A stretch of 64,000 nucleotides of DNA from MFD00082-c5 sp963697995 (GTDB lineage: Bacteria; Chlamydiota; Chlamydiia; Chlamydiales; JAJFMB01): assembly GCA_963697995.1 (NCBI GenBank), contig OY969110.1:1054001-1118000 (forward strand). Direction: 5' to 3'. The notes below the pieces were generated by a model. It did no database searches, was not told where the DNA came from, and worked only from the letters and a program-made list of their open reading frames with translations. Made by a program: the position numbers and the translations under genes. Of the stretch, positions 33,204 through 40,729 are shown piece after piece (position 1 is the first letter of the stretch; every line of letters starts with the position of its first letter).

Positions 33204-33953
33204 ATGAAACAGAAAATGGTCGCATTTATTGGAAGTGTTGTTCTTTCTTGTGGTTATGTCCAGGCAGCTTCATTTGTACCTCTTTACAATGAAGGATTTA
33301 GAAGACCACAAACTGAGGAAGAGAGTTTTTTGGTTGAGCATGTTGAAGCAAGTCTTGCAAAAGCTGAGGTTCTTGATTCTAAGCTTGAATCTTCTCAACT
33401 TGAAATTGGTGGTATGAGTAGCAATAAGGTAAGGCATGTCTTGAATGGTCTTTGCTCTCTTTCTGAGTGCACTTATTTAGAAATTGGTGCTTACAAGGGA
33501 TCTACTTTTGTTTCAGCACTTTATGGAAATCTTGAGACGCTTGCAGAAGCGATCGTTTGTGATAACTGGTCTCAGTTTGATGCCCCACGTAGTCAGTTTT
33601 TAGATAACTGTGAAAAGCACTTAAGTGGCTATCCATTTGCTATTCACGAATGTGATTGTTTTGCTCTCGATTTGAAATCTATTTCTCATCCTATTAAAGT
33701 GTTTTTTTACGATGGAGAGAACACTTTAGAGGCCCACGAAAAGGCTTTTACCTATTTTAATGAAGTTCTGGATGATTTGTTTATTGCAGTTGTAGATGAC
33801 TGGAACTGGGATTTTGTAAGAGAAGGAACCTTCGCAGCCTTTAAAAAGCTTGGATATAGAGTTGTTTTCGAAAAGAACCTTTCCGCAAGACATAATGGTG
33901 ACTTAGAAAACTATTGGAATGGTCTATACGTAGCGGTTATTTCAAAAAGTTAA
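33204..33953 (+). CDS. Exported SAM-methyltransferase-like protein, tandem copy 1
   Basis: The start is ATG 33204 (GGAGAAAAGT before it), matching the start of the paralogue at 34152; the in-frame ATG at 33192 adds four residues. Signal peptide KQKMVAFIGSVVLSCGYVQA, then ASFVP. A class I methyltransferase-like fold is suggested by YLEIGAYKGSTFVSALYG (motif I), AIVCDNWSQFD, IKVFFYDGENT and LFIAVVDDWNWDFVREGT. The order resembles the Methyltransf_24 group. Substrate unknown. The 3' part is nearly identical in DNA to the next copy, which suggests gene conversion. Confidence 0.75.
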   Translation: MKQKMVAFIGSVVLSCGYVQAASFVPLYNEGFRRPQTEEESFLVEHVEASLAKAEVLDSKLESSQLEIGGMSSNKVRHVLNGLCSLSECTYLEIGAYKGSTFVSALYGNLETLAEAIVCDNWSQFDAPRSQFLDNCEKHLSGYPFAIHECDCFALDLKSISHPIKVFFYDGENTLEAHEKAFTYFNEVLDDLFIAVVDDWNWDFVREGTFAAFKKLGYRVVFEKNLSARHNGDLENYWNGLYVAVISKS

Positions 33954-33962
33954 TTCAATTAA

Positions 33963-33992
33963 GGTCTTTAGGCTCTAAGAAGCTTAAAGACC
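33963..33992 (+). terminator. Hairpin terminator after tandem copy 1
   Basis: GGTCTTTA and TAAAGACC flank a partly paired loop (GGCT...AAGC) 9 bases after the stop codon. Confidence 0.6.
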
Positions 33993-34032
33993 CTTCACTC
34001 TCTCAACAGTTTAGAGTCCTAAGAGGTTGAGA

Positions 34033-34046
34033 CTTCAGGGTCGACT
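34033..34046 (+). mobile_element. Possible relic of a MITE family 1 right end
   Basis: CTTCAGGGTCGACT differs from the MITE terminus TTTTTCAGGGCCGACT by few bases. It stands at the same place before the 34069 promoter as the intact MITE end before the 33116 promoter. It fits duplication of MITE end plus gene. Confidence 0.45.
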
Positions 34047-34068
34047 ATTTTAGTGACTCTTTTGGAAC

Positions 34069-34097
34069 TTGTCACGAAATGAGGTTCTTTGTTAATC
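34069..34097 (+). promoter_or_regulatory. Promoter of the 34152 methyltransferase
   Basis: -35 TTGTCA, 17-base spacer, -10 TTAATC, at the same spacing as the promoter at 33116-33144. Confidence 0.6.
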
Positions 34098-34151
34098 TGT
34101 TTTTTAATTGATAACATTTCTAAAAATTGAATTTTAATCTTAGGAGAAAAT

Positions 34152-34898
34152 ATGAATAAATGGATGACTTTACTTGGAAGTGTTATGCTTTCTTGTAGCC
34201 TTGTGGAGTCCTCTTCATTTCTAACGCTTTACAACGAAGAAGAAAGAAAACCCCAAACCGAGGAAGAGTTATTTTTGGTCGAGCATGTCGAAGCAAGTAT
34301 TGCCAAAGCTGAGGCTTTAAAATCTAAGCTCGAACAACAACAGCTTGATATTGTAGGCATGTCTAGTAGTAAAGTTAGACATTTATTAAATGGTCTCTGC
34401 TCGCTTAATGGTTGTACTTACTTTGAGATTGGTGCTCACAAGGGTTCAACTTTTATTTCAGCGCTATATGGCAATTATGAGTCTATTGTTGAAGCAACCG
34501 TTTGTGATGATTGGTCTCTATTTGATGGACCTCGCGATCAATTTCTCGACAATTGTGAAAAAAATTTAAGTGGTTATCCGTTCACCATTCATGATTGCAA
34601 TTGTTTTGATCTCGATTTAAAGGCTATTGCTCATCCGGTAAAAATCTATTTTTACGATGGGAATCATTCAGAAGAGGCGCAAGAGAAGGCCTTTACCTAT
34701 TTTAATGAAGTTCTGGATGATTTGTTTATTGCAGTAGTGGACGATTGGAACTGGCATTTTGTAAGAGATGGCACTTTTACAGCTTTTAAAAAACTAGGAT
34801 ATCGAGTGGTTTTTGAGAAGCATTTGCCTTCAAGGTATAATGGTGACTTAGAAAACTATTGGAATGGTCTATACGTAGCGGTTATTTCAAAAAGTTAA
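34152..34898 (+). CDS. Exported SAM-methyltransferase-like protein, tandem copy 2
   Basis: A 248-residue paralogue of the 33204 product along its whole length. Signal peptide NKWMTLLGSVMLSCSLVES, start supported by AGGAGAAAAT. Motifs: YFEIGAHKGSTFISALYG, TVCDDWSLFD, VKIYFYDGNHSEEA (nearer to the consensus than copy 1) and VVDDWNWHFVRDGT. The last 59 bases, including the stop codon, are identical to copy 1 although upstream parts differ. Function is unknown beyond the fold. Confidence 0.75.
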   Translation: MNKWMTLLGSVMLSCSLVESSSFLTLYNEEERKPQTEEELFLVEHVEASIAKAEALKSKLEQQQLDIVGMSSSKVRHLLNGLCSLNGCTYFEIGAHKGSTFISALYGNYESIVEATVCDDWSLFDGPRDQFLDNCEKNLSGYPFTIHDCNCFDLDLKAIAHPVKIYFYDGNHSEEAQEKAFTYFNEVLDDLFIAVVDDWNWHFVRDGTFTAFKKLGYRVVFEKHLPSRYNGDLENYWNGLYVAVISKS

Positions 34899-34905
34899 TT
34901 TTTTA

Positions 34906-34943
34906 AGACTTTAGGTCTAAATTGACCTAAAGTCTCTTTTTTT
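34906..34943 (+). terminator. Intrinsic terminator after tandem copy 2
   Basis: A 12-bp perfect stem, AGACTTTAGGTC / GACCTAAAGTCT, followed by C and a run of eight T. Confidence 0.92.
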
Positions 34944-34996
34944 GCCCTTTCGGTGTCAATCTAATTTGATAAAGTCAAACTCTAGTGTTTTTATTT

Positions 34997-35274
34997 AGTC
35001 GGCCCTGAAAAAGTAAGGGTTCCTTGAGAAAAATTTGCAGTTAACGAGGATGAGAGACATAGCTTATTTTGAAAGGTTTAATTATGTGATAATGAGAAAA
35101 GCTGCAAAAATTTCGCGAATGGAACACGCTTTCTCCAAAGAAAAAGTGATCCTTTTGTAAAAAAAAAGCGGTGAACGACGACCCAAACCCTCTTGAGGGG
35201 TTTGGTGAGGAGTAAAACACATTTTTTGTCAAAAGGGGCACTTTTTATTGGAGAGGACTTTTTCAGGGCCGACT
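34997..35274 (-). mobile_element. MITE family 1, copy C (reverse orientation)
   Basis: 278 bp, starting AGTCGGCCCTGAAAAAGT and ending with its inverse. TATTTA occurs on both sides (TTTATTTA before, TATTTATA after), a probable target duplication. It separates the tandem methyltransferases from argS. Confidence 0.88.
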
Positions 35275-35456
35275 ATTTATATTGTTTCAAACATTTAAAG
35301 GTTTAACAAACCCTTTGAAGAACAACGGATTGCTTATCCGTATCGGGAAAAAAGTTTTATGCGAAATGTTAAAGGGGAGAGGGACTTAAGCAACCCCTTG
35401 AATCCGCGTTTGGTAAAAAAATAAGGTTAATTTGAGTGTATCGTTGGTAGGCTTCT

Positions 35457-37169
35457 CTACATTCTTTCGACTGTGTGCAGTCCCAATAGATTAAGACCGG
35501 TTTTAAGAGTTGATGCGCTCAATTCACAGAGAAGAAGGCGAGAGCCCTCATTTTCGTCACCTTCGACTTGGCAATCGCGGTAAAAACCGTTAAAGGTCTC
35601 AGCAAGGGTAAAAAGATACTCGCAAAGGCGGTTTGGGGCAAGCTCAGACCTCATTTGCATAAGAGCTTCGTTAAATTGAGCAAGCTTTAATGCAAGAGCA
35701 ATCTCTTGTGCGTGTTCAAGATGAAGCTCTTTTGGAAGCTCCCTATTTAATTTCCTTTTAATCCCTGAGATCCTAACGTAAGCATACATCAGAAAGGCCG
35801 CCGTATTTCCCTCGAATTTTAACATTCTTTCGTAACTAAAAGTGTAATCTTGAGTGCGGCTACATGAAAGATCTGCGTACTTAATGGCTCCAATACCTAA
35901 AGCTTTTGCAAGTAACTTTTTCTCCCCCTCCGGAAGAGTGGGATTTTTTTCTTCGATAACTTGCTCTGCTCTTTCAATCCCAGTGTTCAACAGATCGATT
36001 AAACGCTCCGTATCTCCGGAGCGTGTTCTAAACTTTTTCCCATCGGCCCCCAAAACAAGTCCAAAGCCCACATGATGCGCCTCCACTTTTTTGGGATCCA
36101 AAATTTGAGCCATTTCAGCGGTTTTAAACACCATTTGGATATGAGTGCTTTGCCCTTGGTCAATCACATAAATGAGAGTGTCTGCTTTTTCTTCTTCAAT
36201 TCGGTGCCGAATGGCAGCCAGATCAGTCGTAGCATAGGTGTAACCCCCATCCGATTTTTGGACGATAAGGGGAAGAGGCGTTCCCTCTTTTGTCTCAAAT
36301 CCTTCCACAAAAACGCATTTTGCCCCGTCAGAGTGGGTCAGAAGCCCCTTTTTTTCAAGATCGTCGACCGTACTTTTAAGAAAAGGGTTATAAAACGATT
36401 CCCCTCTTTCGACGAGTTTGACGTCTAAAAGATCGTAGATCTCCTGGTACGCCTTTCTTGAAATTGCACAAATCTTTTTCCATGCTTTTAACGAATCAGG
36501 GTTTCCCCCTTGAAGGGCAACGACTTCAAGTTGTGCCCTCTTCTTAAATTCAGGGTTTAAGTCAAAAGCCATTTTTGAAGCCTTATACCATTGAACCAGA
36601 TGAGGTAAATCAGTCCCTTCATCCCCCTCGATAATGTTTGGGCAATTCTCTTTCATATAAGCAATTAACATTCCAAATGCCGTACCCCAATCCCCAATAT
36701 GGTTGAGTCTTAAGGTGGTATCTCCTAAATACTCGAAGAGTCTTGATAAAGCATCTCCAATCACTGTCGACCTTAAGTGTCCAACATGCATCTCTTTTGC
36801 TGTATTTGGAGAAGAAAAGTCGATAATCACTTTTTTGTTTGTTTTATGAATTGAGGGTTTTGTCGTTAAAATTTTTGCAAGATAATTTGGATGGATCGTG
36901 ATATTGAGAAATCCGGGGCCTGCAATTTCAACGGTATTGATTATTCCACTATTTTCTTTAACTAAAATAGCTGCAATTTCTTCAGCAATTTTCCGCGGGG
37001 GTAATTTTAAAGGTTTACTTAACTTTAAAGCTGAATTAAATTGATAATGACCAAAGTTTTTTTGAGTGCTCTGGGTCACATCTATTGGCGCTTCCACTCC
37101 CACTTCGGGAAAAGCCTTTAGTGTGGCCTCTTTTAAGAGAGTGATAAGATCGTTTTGAATCGTTTGCAT
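35457..37169 (-). CDS. argS: Arginyl-tRNA synthetase
   Basis: A 570-residue class I synthetase. The N-terminal Add1 domain is followed by the signature SSPNTAKEMHVGHLRSTVIGD (HIGH equivalent HVGH at about residue 128), LNHIGDWGTAFGMLIAY, VIDQGQSTHIQMVF and KFRTRSGD in the KMSKS position. The C-terminal anticodon-binding DALR domain has FLMYAYVRI and GFYRDCQV. It ends NLLGLHTVERM, typical of ArgRS. Length is normal. Confidence 0.97.
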   Translation of the reverse strand: MQTIQNDLITLLKEATLKAFPEVGVEAPIDVTQSTQKNFGHYQFNSALKLSKPLKLPPRKIAEEIAAILVKENSGIINTVEIAGPGFLNITIHPNYLAKILTTKPSIHKTNKKVIIDFSSPNTAKEMHVGHLRSTVIGDALSRLFEYLGDTTLRLNHIGDWGTAFGMLIAYMKENCPNIIEGDEGTDLPHLVQWYKASKMAFDLNPEFKKRAQLEVVALQGGNPDSLKAWKKICAISRKAYQEIYDLLDVKLVERGESFYNPFLKSTVDDLEKKGLLTHSDGAKCVFVEGFETKEGTPLPLIVQKSDGGYTYATTDLAAIRHRIEEEKADTLIYVIDQGQSTHIQMVFKTAEMAQILDPKKVEAHHVGFGLVLGADGKKFRTRSGDTERLIDLLNTGIERAEQVIEEKNPTLPEGEKKLLAKALGIGAIKYADLSCSRTQDYTFSYERMLKFEGNTAAFLMYAYVRISGIKRKLNRELPKELHLEHAQEIALALKLAQFNEALMQMRSELAPNRLCEYLFTLAETFNGFYRDCQVEGDENEGSRLLLCELSASTLKTGLNLLGLHTVERM

Positions 37170-37220
37170 AAGCTGCTATTTTAACTTAAACGTGATGATT
37201 TTTGCAAATTGAAATCGCAC

Positions 37221-37250
37221 TTGATTTTTATGAACCCATTAAGTTATGAT
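37221..37250 (+). promoter_or_regulatory. Promoter of the 37288 gene
   Basis: -35 TTGATT, 18-base spacer, -10 TATGAT, about 38 bases before the ATG at 37288. Confidence 0.6.
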
Positions 37251-37287
37251 TAGCGACGAATTATACTAATTTTTATAAGGAAATCCC

Positions 37288-38010
37288 ATGACGACAATGG
37301 CCCTTACAGATCAGACCCGTTCTAAACTTAGGAAATTTTTTAACGAAAATCCTCAAGTTGAACTCGTCAATGCGTATCTTTTCTATCTTCAAGTTAAGTT
37401 TAATATTCAGCCTGTTTTGTTTCCTAAGGAAAAACTTATTTACAAGGGTACTGATGAGTTGATCAGACAACTGGAAGGGAAAGGGGAGCTTTGGAAAGAG
37501 ACTGAGATTAAAATTGTCTTCGGTACTGCAAGTGTAAATGAACAAACGAAAAAGGTTTATATTTGCCCTTTTACTGGAAAGGTTTTTGGCGATAATACTC
37601 ATCCAAATCCGCAAGATGCCATTTACGATTGGGTTTCTCGTTGCCCTGAAAATACTGAAAGACAAGGGGGCGTTAAAGTGAAACGCTTTTTTGTTTCTGA
37701 AGATCCCGAAGTGATTAAAAATTATATTTCCAAAAATAAAGTGAAAGAACCGGTTAAAAAAGTTGTTTACTCTTCTGTTTTAAGTGGGAAGCTGTTTAAC
37801 AGTAAAGAAGCTGTTGTTGAGGATTTTAGAAAAAATTATATAAAGCCAATGACTCTTATTGAAGTGCAAAACCAGAACAAGTTCCAAATTGAGGAGAGTT
37901 TGTTAGAGTTTATCCAAGCACAACTTATCGAAGAGAAGGTGACAGCATTTATTGAAGCGCTTGCCGAGGAGGAGGACTTCTTGCCTCACGTGCAAAGATG
38001 GCTGGGGTAA
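37288..38010 (+). CDS. Conserved chlamydial protein (DUF2709-like)
   Basis: A 240-residue soluble protein without signal peptide or membrane segment. It has a short zinc-ribbon-like pair (VYICPFTGKVFGD) and a Lys-rich middle, and ends in an acidic helical region (EEDFLPHVQRW). It stands directly before tsaE, and a dnaQ-like gene lies close downstream. I recall a chlamydial-specific hypothetical (DUF2709) in the same position in C. trachomatis, which is why I relate them. The link is from memory of gene order and length, not a comparison. Start supported by AAGGAAAT. Confidence 0.65.
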   Translation: MTTMALTDQTRSKLRKFFNENPQVELVNAYLFYLQVKFNIQPVLFPKEKLIYKGTDELIRQLEGKGELWKETEIKIVFGTASVNEQTKKVYICPFTGKVFGDNTHPNPQDAIYDWVSRCPENTERQGGVKVKRFFVSEDPEVIKNYISKNKVKEPVKKVVYSSVLSGKLFNSKEAVVEDFRKNYIKPMTLIEVQNQNKFQIEESLLEFIQAQLIEEKVTAFIEALAEEEDFLPHVQRWLG

Positions 38011-38017
38011 TCTCCTT

Positions 38018-38419
38018 ATGTTGACGGAGTCGGATGAAGAGACAAGGCAACTCGGAAGAGCATTTGCCAAAGAGCTTCGAGGGGATGAAGTCGTTTGTTT
38101 TTTTGGTGACTTAGGCGCAGGAAAGACCACCTTCATTCAGGGGGTTATTCAGGGGTACTTAAACGATCATTCCCTTGTGGTATCAAGCCCCACCTTTGTT
38201 TATCTTCAAATTTATGAAGGGGTCCACCACTTTGATTTGTATAGGTTAAAAAATGGCCTCGAATTTTTGGAGGCAGGTTTTGATGAATTTTTTGGGGTTA
38301 AGCTCTGTCTTATCGAATGGTCTGAGAGAATAGCTTCGCTTCTGCCTTCCCAAAGAATTGAGGTGTATCTTAAGGCAATTGGTGAGTCAAGGAGGCAGAT
38401 CACTTGGTCAAAACGTTAA
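38018..38419 (+). CDS. tsaE: tRNA t6A-synthesis ATPase TsaE
   Basis: A 133-residue P-loop ATPase of the tRNA threonylcarbamoyladenosine pathway (YjeE). The Walker A motif GDLGAGKTTFIQ lies at about residues 32-43. SSPTFVYLQIYEG follows, then HFDLYRL with the family's Asp, and LCLIEWSERI (Walker B region). ATG 38018 is chosen, as an earlier in-frame start at 37952 would overlap the previous gene and adds residues not expected in TsaE. It overlaps engB by 16 bases. Confidence 0.92.
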   Translation: MLTESDEETRQLGRAFAKELRGDEVVCFFGDLGAGKTTFIQGVIQGYLNDHSLVVSSPTFVYLQIYEGVHHFDLYRLKNGLEFLEAGFDEFFGVKLCLIEWSERIASLLPSQRIEVYLKAIGESRRQITWSKR

Positions 38420-39039
38420 AATTTAGTCCCGCAATCTTTATCAAGACCGCTGTAAAGTTTACTCAATTTCCAAAAGCGGTCTCTTCGTTTGGGCAACCCC
38501 TTCCTGAGGTGGCGGTTGCTGGGAGATCTAACGTTGGAAAATCGAGCCTTCTTAACGATCTGTTTCAGGTAAAAGGGTTAGTTAAAACCTCTTCAACTCC
38601 TGGTAAAACGCAAGCTCTAAATTTTTTTGTGGCCGCAGAGAGTGTCTCGTTTGTCGATCTTCCAGGTTATGGGTATGCAAAAGTTCCTGTGGCTGTAAGA
38701 GCCCAATGGGGACCTATGGTTCAAGAGTATTTTGATAAAAGGGAAGCTCTTAAGGTTGTTTTATTTTTAGTCGATATCAGAAGAATTCCAGCTGAAGAGG
38801 ATCTTACTTTAATGCAATGGGCAGTTCACAATCAGAAAGCTGTGATACTAATATTGACGAAAGTGGATAAAGTTAAAAATAATGAGAAAGAAGCTAACAC
38901 GCGAAAGATTTTAGCGGCTTTTAATGTAGAAAATCTGCATTATATTCATTACTCAGTTACAAAAAATCAGGGAAGAAAAGAGCTCATCTCTTTATTAACT
39001 GAAGCTATTCAAGAGGAAACTACAGATTGCCAAAATTAG
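38404..39039 (+). CDS. engB: Ribosome-biogenesis GTPase EngB/YsxC
   Basis: A 211-residue TrmE-Era-like GTPase needed for 50S subunit maturation. G1 AGRSNVGKSSLLN at about residue 40, G2 TSSTPGKTQALNFF, G3 DLPGYGYAKVP, G4 TKVDKVK, and the C-terminal SVTKNQGRKEL (G5 region). It starts with TTG at 38404, backed by AAGGAGG 8 bases upstream inside tsaE. It overlaps both neighbours, so tsaE-engB-exonuclease form an operon. Confidence 0.94.
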   Translation: MVKTLKFSPAIFIKTAVKFTQFPKAVSSFGQPLPEVAVAGRSNVGKSSLLNDLFQVKGLVKTSSTPGKTQALNFFVAAESVSFVDLPGYGYAKVPVAVRAQWGPMVQEYFDKREALKVVLFLVDIRRIPAEEDLTLMQWAVHNQKAVILILTKVDKVKNNEKEANTRKILAAFNVENLHYIHYSVTKNQGRKELISLLTEAIQEETTDCQN

Positions 39040-39776
39040 CTGATTTAACATTTGTTTGTATCGATTGTGAAGCCACTGGTTTAGATTCCGATAATGATAA
39101 GATATTAGAGGTAGCAGTCGTTAAATTCACTTTAAAAGAGATTTTGAACTCTTTTTCATCTTTAGTTAATCCCCTTTGTGAAATTCCTGAGGAATCGATT
39201 GAAATTCATAAAATCACCTCTGAAATGATTAAAGATGCCCCTACCATAGAGACTCTTCTCCAGGAAATCATTAAATTAATTGGAACAAATATCATTGTGG
39301 GGCATGGGGTTTTGTACGACGTCAACTTAATTGTACAAGCGTGTAAGCGTGCTGGAATACCCACGAGAATTCAAAACAATTTAACTCTTGACACTCTAAG
39401 ACTTGCCCGCCATTATGGGGAAAGCCCGACAAACTCACTTCAGAGACTGTGTCAACATTTTCACATTCCCTGTGATGAGACTCATCGGGCTCTCGCAGAT
39501 GTCATGATGAATATAGAGGTTTTTAAACATCTTGTGGCAAGGTTTCAGACTCTTGAGCAACTCGAGAAGATTTTATCAAAGCCCATTTTACTCAAAGAGA
39601 TGCCTCTTGGCAAACACAAAGGGCGCCCTATGAGCGAAGTGCCTATAAAGTACTTGCATTGGGCAGCTGATAAAGATTTTGATCAGGACCTATTATTCAC
39701 CATTAGATCAGAGATTAATCGCAGAAAGCAGGGTGGGCAGTTTAAGCAGGCCGCCAACCCGTTTTCAATCCTATAA
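39027..39776 (+). CDS. DnaQ-like DEDDh 3'-5' exonuclease with DUF3820-like C terminus
   Basis: A 249-residue protein. The exonuclease domain has ExoI CIDCEATGLDSD (two metal acids), ExoII VGHGVLYDVNL and ExoIII DETHRALADVMMN (His and Asp), so the active site looks intact. After about residue 185 a short domain with EMPLGKHKGRPMSEVPIKYLHW matches the DUF3820 pattern seen behind some exonucleases. It starts at TTG 39027, overlapping engB by 13 bases. It may be a proofreading subunit homologue or a repair/RNase T-like nuclease; chlamydiae have more than one DnaQ-like gene. Confidence 0.85.
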   Translation: MPKLADLTFVCIDCEATGLDSDNDKILEVAVVKFTLKEILNSFSSLVNPLCEIPEESIEIHKITSEMIKDAPTIETLLQEIIKLIGTNIIVGHGVLYDVNLIVQACKRAGIPTRIQNNLTLDTLRLARHYGESPTNSLQRLCQHFHIPCDETHRALADVMMNIEVFKHLVARFQTLEQLEKILSKPILLKEMPLGKHKGRPMSEVPIKYLHWAADKDFDQDLLFTIRSEINRRKQGGQFKQAANPFSIL

Positions 39777-39806
39777 GGGGTGTGTCGTTTGAGAAAAGAG
39801 AATGGT

Positions 39807-40652
39807 ATGACAAAAGAGCAAGCTTCATACGAAGTTAAAGTCACTTTAGCAGAAATGTTGAAGGGGGGAGTTATCGTCGATGTGACAAGCGCTACAACAG
39901 CAAGAATTGCAGAGGATGGGGGGGCTGTTGCGGTTGTGGCTATAGAAGAGGGGCTTGTGACAAAAATGGCTTCTGCTGAAACGATTCAAAAAATTCAAGA
40001 AGCGGTTTCGATTCCTGTGATTGCCAGATGCCGCATAGGGCACTTTGTCGAAGCGCAAGTTTTAGAGGCGCTTTTCTTAGATTTTATCGATGAGAGCGAG
40101 AAGTTAAAACGAGTCGACGATTTTAATCATATCGATAAACACCAGTTTAGAATCCCTTTTATTTCCGGCTGTTCCGATTTAGGACACGCTTTAAGACGAA
40201 TTGGGGAGGGAGCTGCTCTTCTTAGAACGGAATCTGCCACTTTAAATGGGACTGTCACAGAGCTTCGCACTCTTATGGGGCAGATTAAAGCCTTGGCGTG
40301 CAAGGACAGTTCAGAACTCATGACGGAAGCGCATCGATTGATGGCTCCTTACCATTTAGTTGAGCAAGTAGCAAAAGCTTCTGCCCTACCGGTTCCTCTC
40401 TTTGGATTTGGAGGGGTAGAAACCGTCGCAGATGTGGCCCTTTTAATGCAACTTGGTGCTTCGAGTGTCTTTGTTGGCTCTCAAATTTTTGAGGAAAAGG
40501 AGGCATTAAAAAAAGTAAAAGCACTCACATCGGCAGTTATCCATTATACTGATCCTGAGAAGCTTGCGGATTTATCTGCTGGCATTTTGGAGAAGGAGTC
40601 CCAAGGGGAAGAGATGCAGCAAGAGATTCTCGCAGAGAAGCGCGGCTGGTAA
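39807..40652 (+). CDS. PdxS/SNZ-family protein lacking both catalytic lysines
   Basis: About 281 residues with the PdxS TIM-barrel pattern: AEMLKGGVIVDVT, AVAVVAIEEG, RIGHFVEAQVLEAL, DFIDESE, NHIDKHQFRIPFISG, LGHALRRIGEGAALLRTE, LFGFGGVETVADVALLMQLGASSVFVGS. In active PdxS one lysine precedes VRIGH (K81 in Bacillus numbering) and another follows RT in RTKGE (K149). Here those places are Arg74 (ARCRIGH) and Glu142 (RTES). The segment after the first barrel strands is also shortened. No pdxT is nearby. It therefore looks like a non-catalytic PdxS relative. ATG 39807 is chosen; a GTG at 39780 is possible. Confidence 0.8.
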   Translation: MTKEQASYEVKVTLAEMLKGGVIVDVTSATTARIAEDGGAVAVVAIEEGLVTKMASAETIQKIQEAVSIPVIARCRIGHFVEAQVLEALFLDFIDESEKLKRVDDFNHIDKHQFRIPFISGCSDLGHALRRIGEGAALLRTESATLNGTVTELRTLMGQIKALACKDSSELMTEAHRLMAPYHLVEQVAKASALPVPLFGFGGVETVADVALLMQLGASSVFVGSQIFEEKEALKKVKALTSAVIHYTDPEKLADLSAGILEKESQGEEMQQEILAEKRGW

Positions 40653-40662
40653 TAGATATCTA

Positions 40663-40692
40663 TTGATTTATAAAATAAACTATATATATAAT
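40663..40692 (+). promoter_or_regulatory. Promoter of the RhoGAP gene
   Basis: -35 TTGATT (40663-40668), 18-base spacer, -10 TATAAT (40687-40692) in a very AT-rich leader. Confidence 0.55.
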
Positions 40693-40729
40693 TACGTTAT
40701 TGATTAATTATATATATTGGGGGTTTTAT

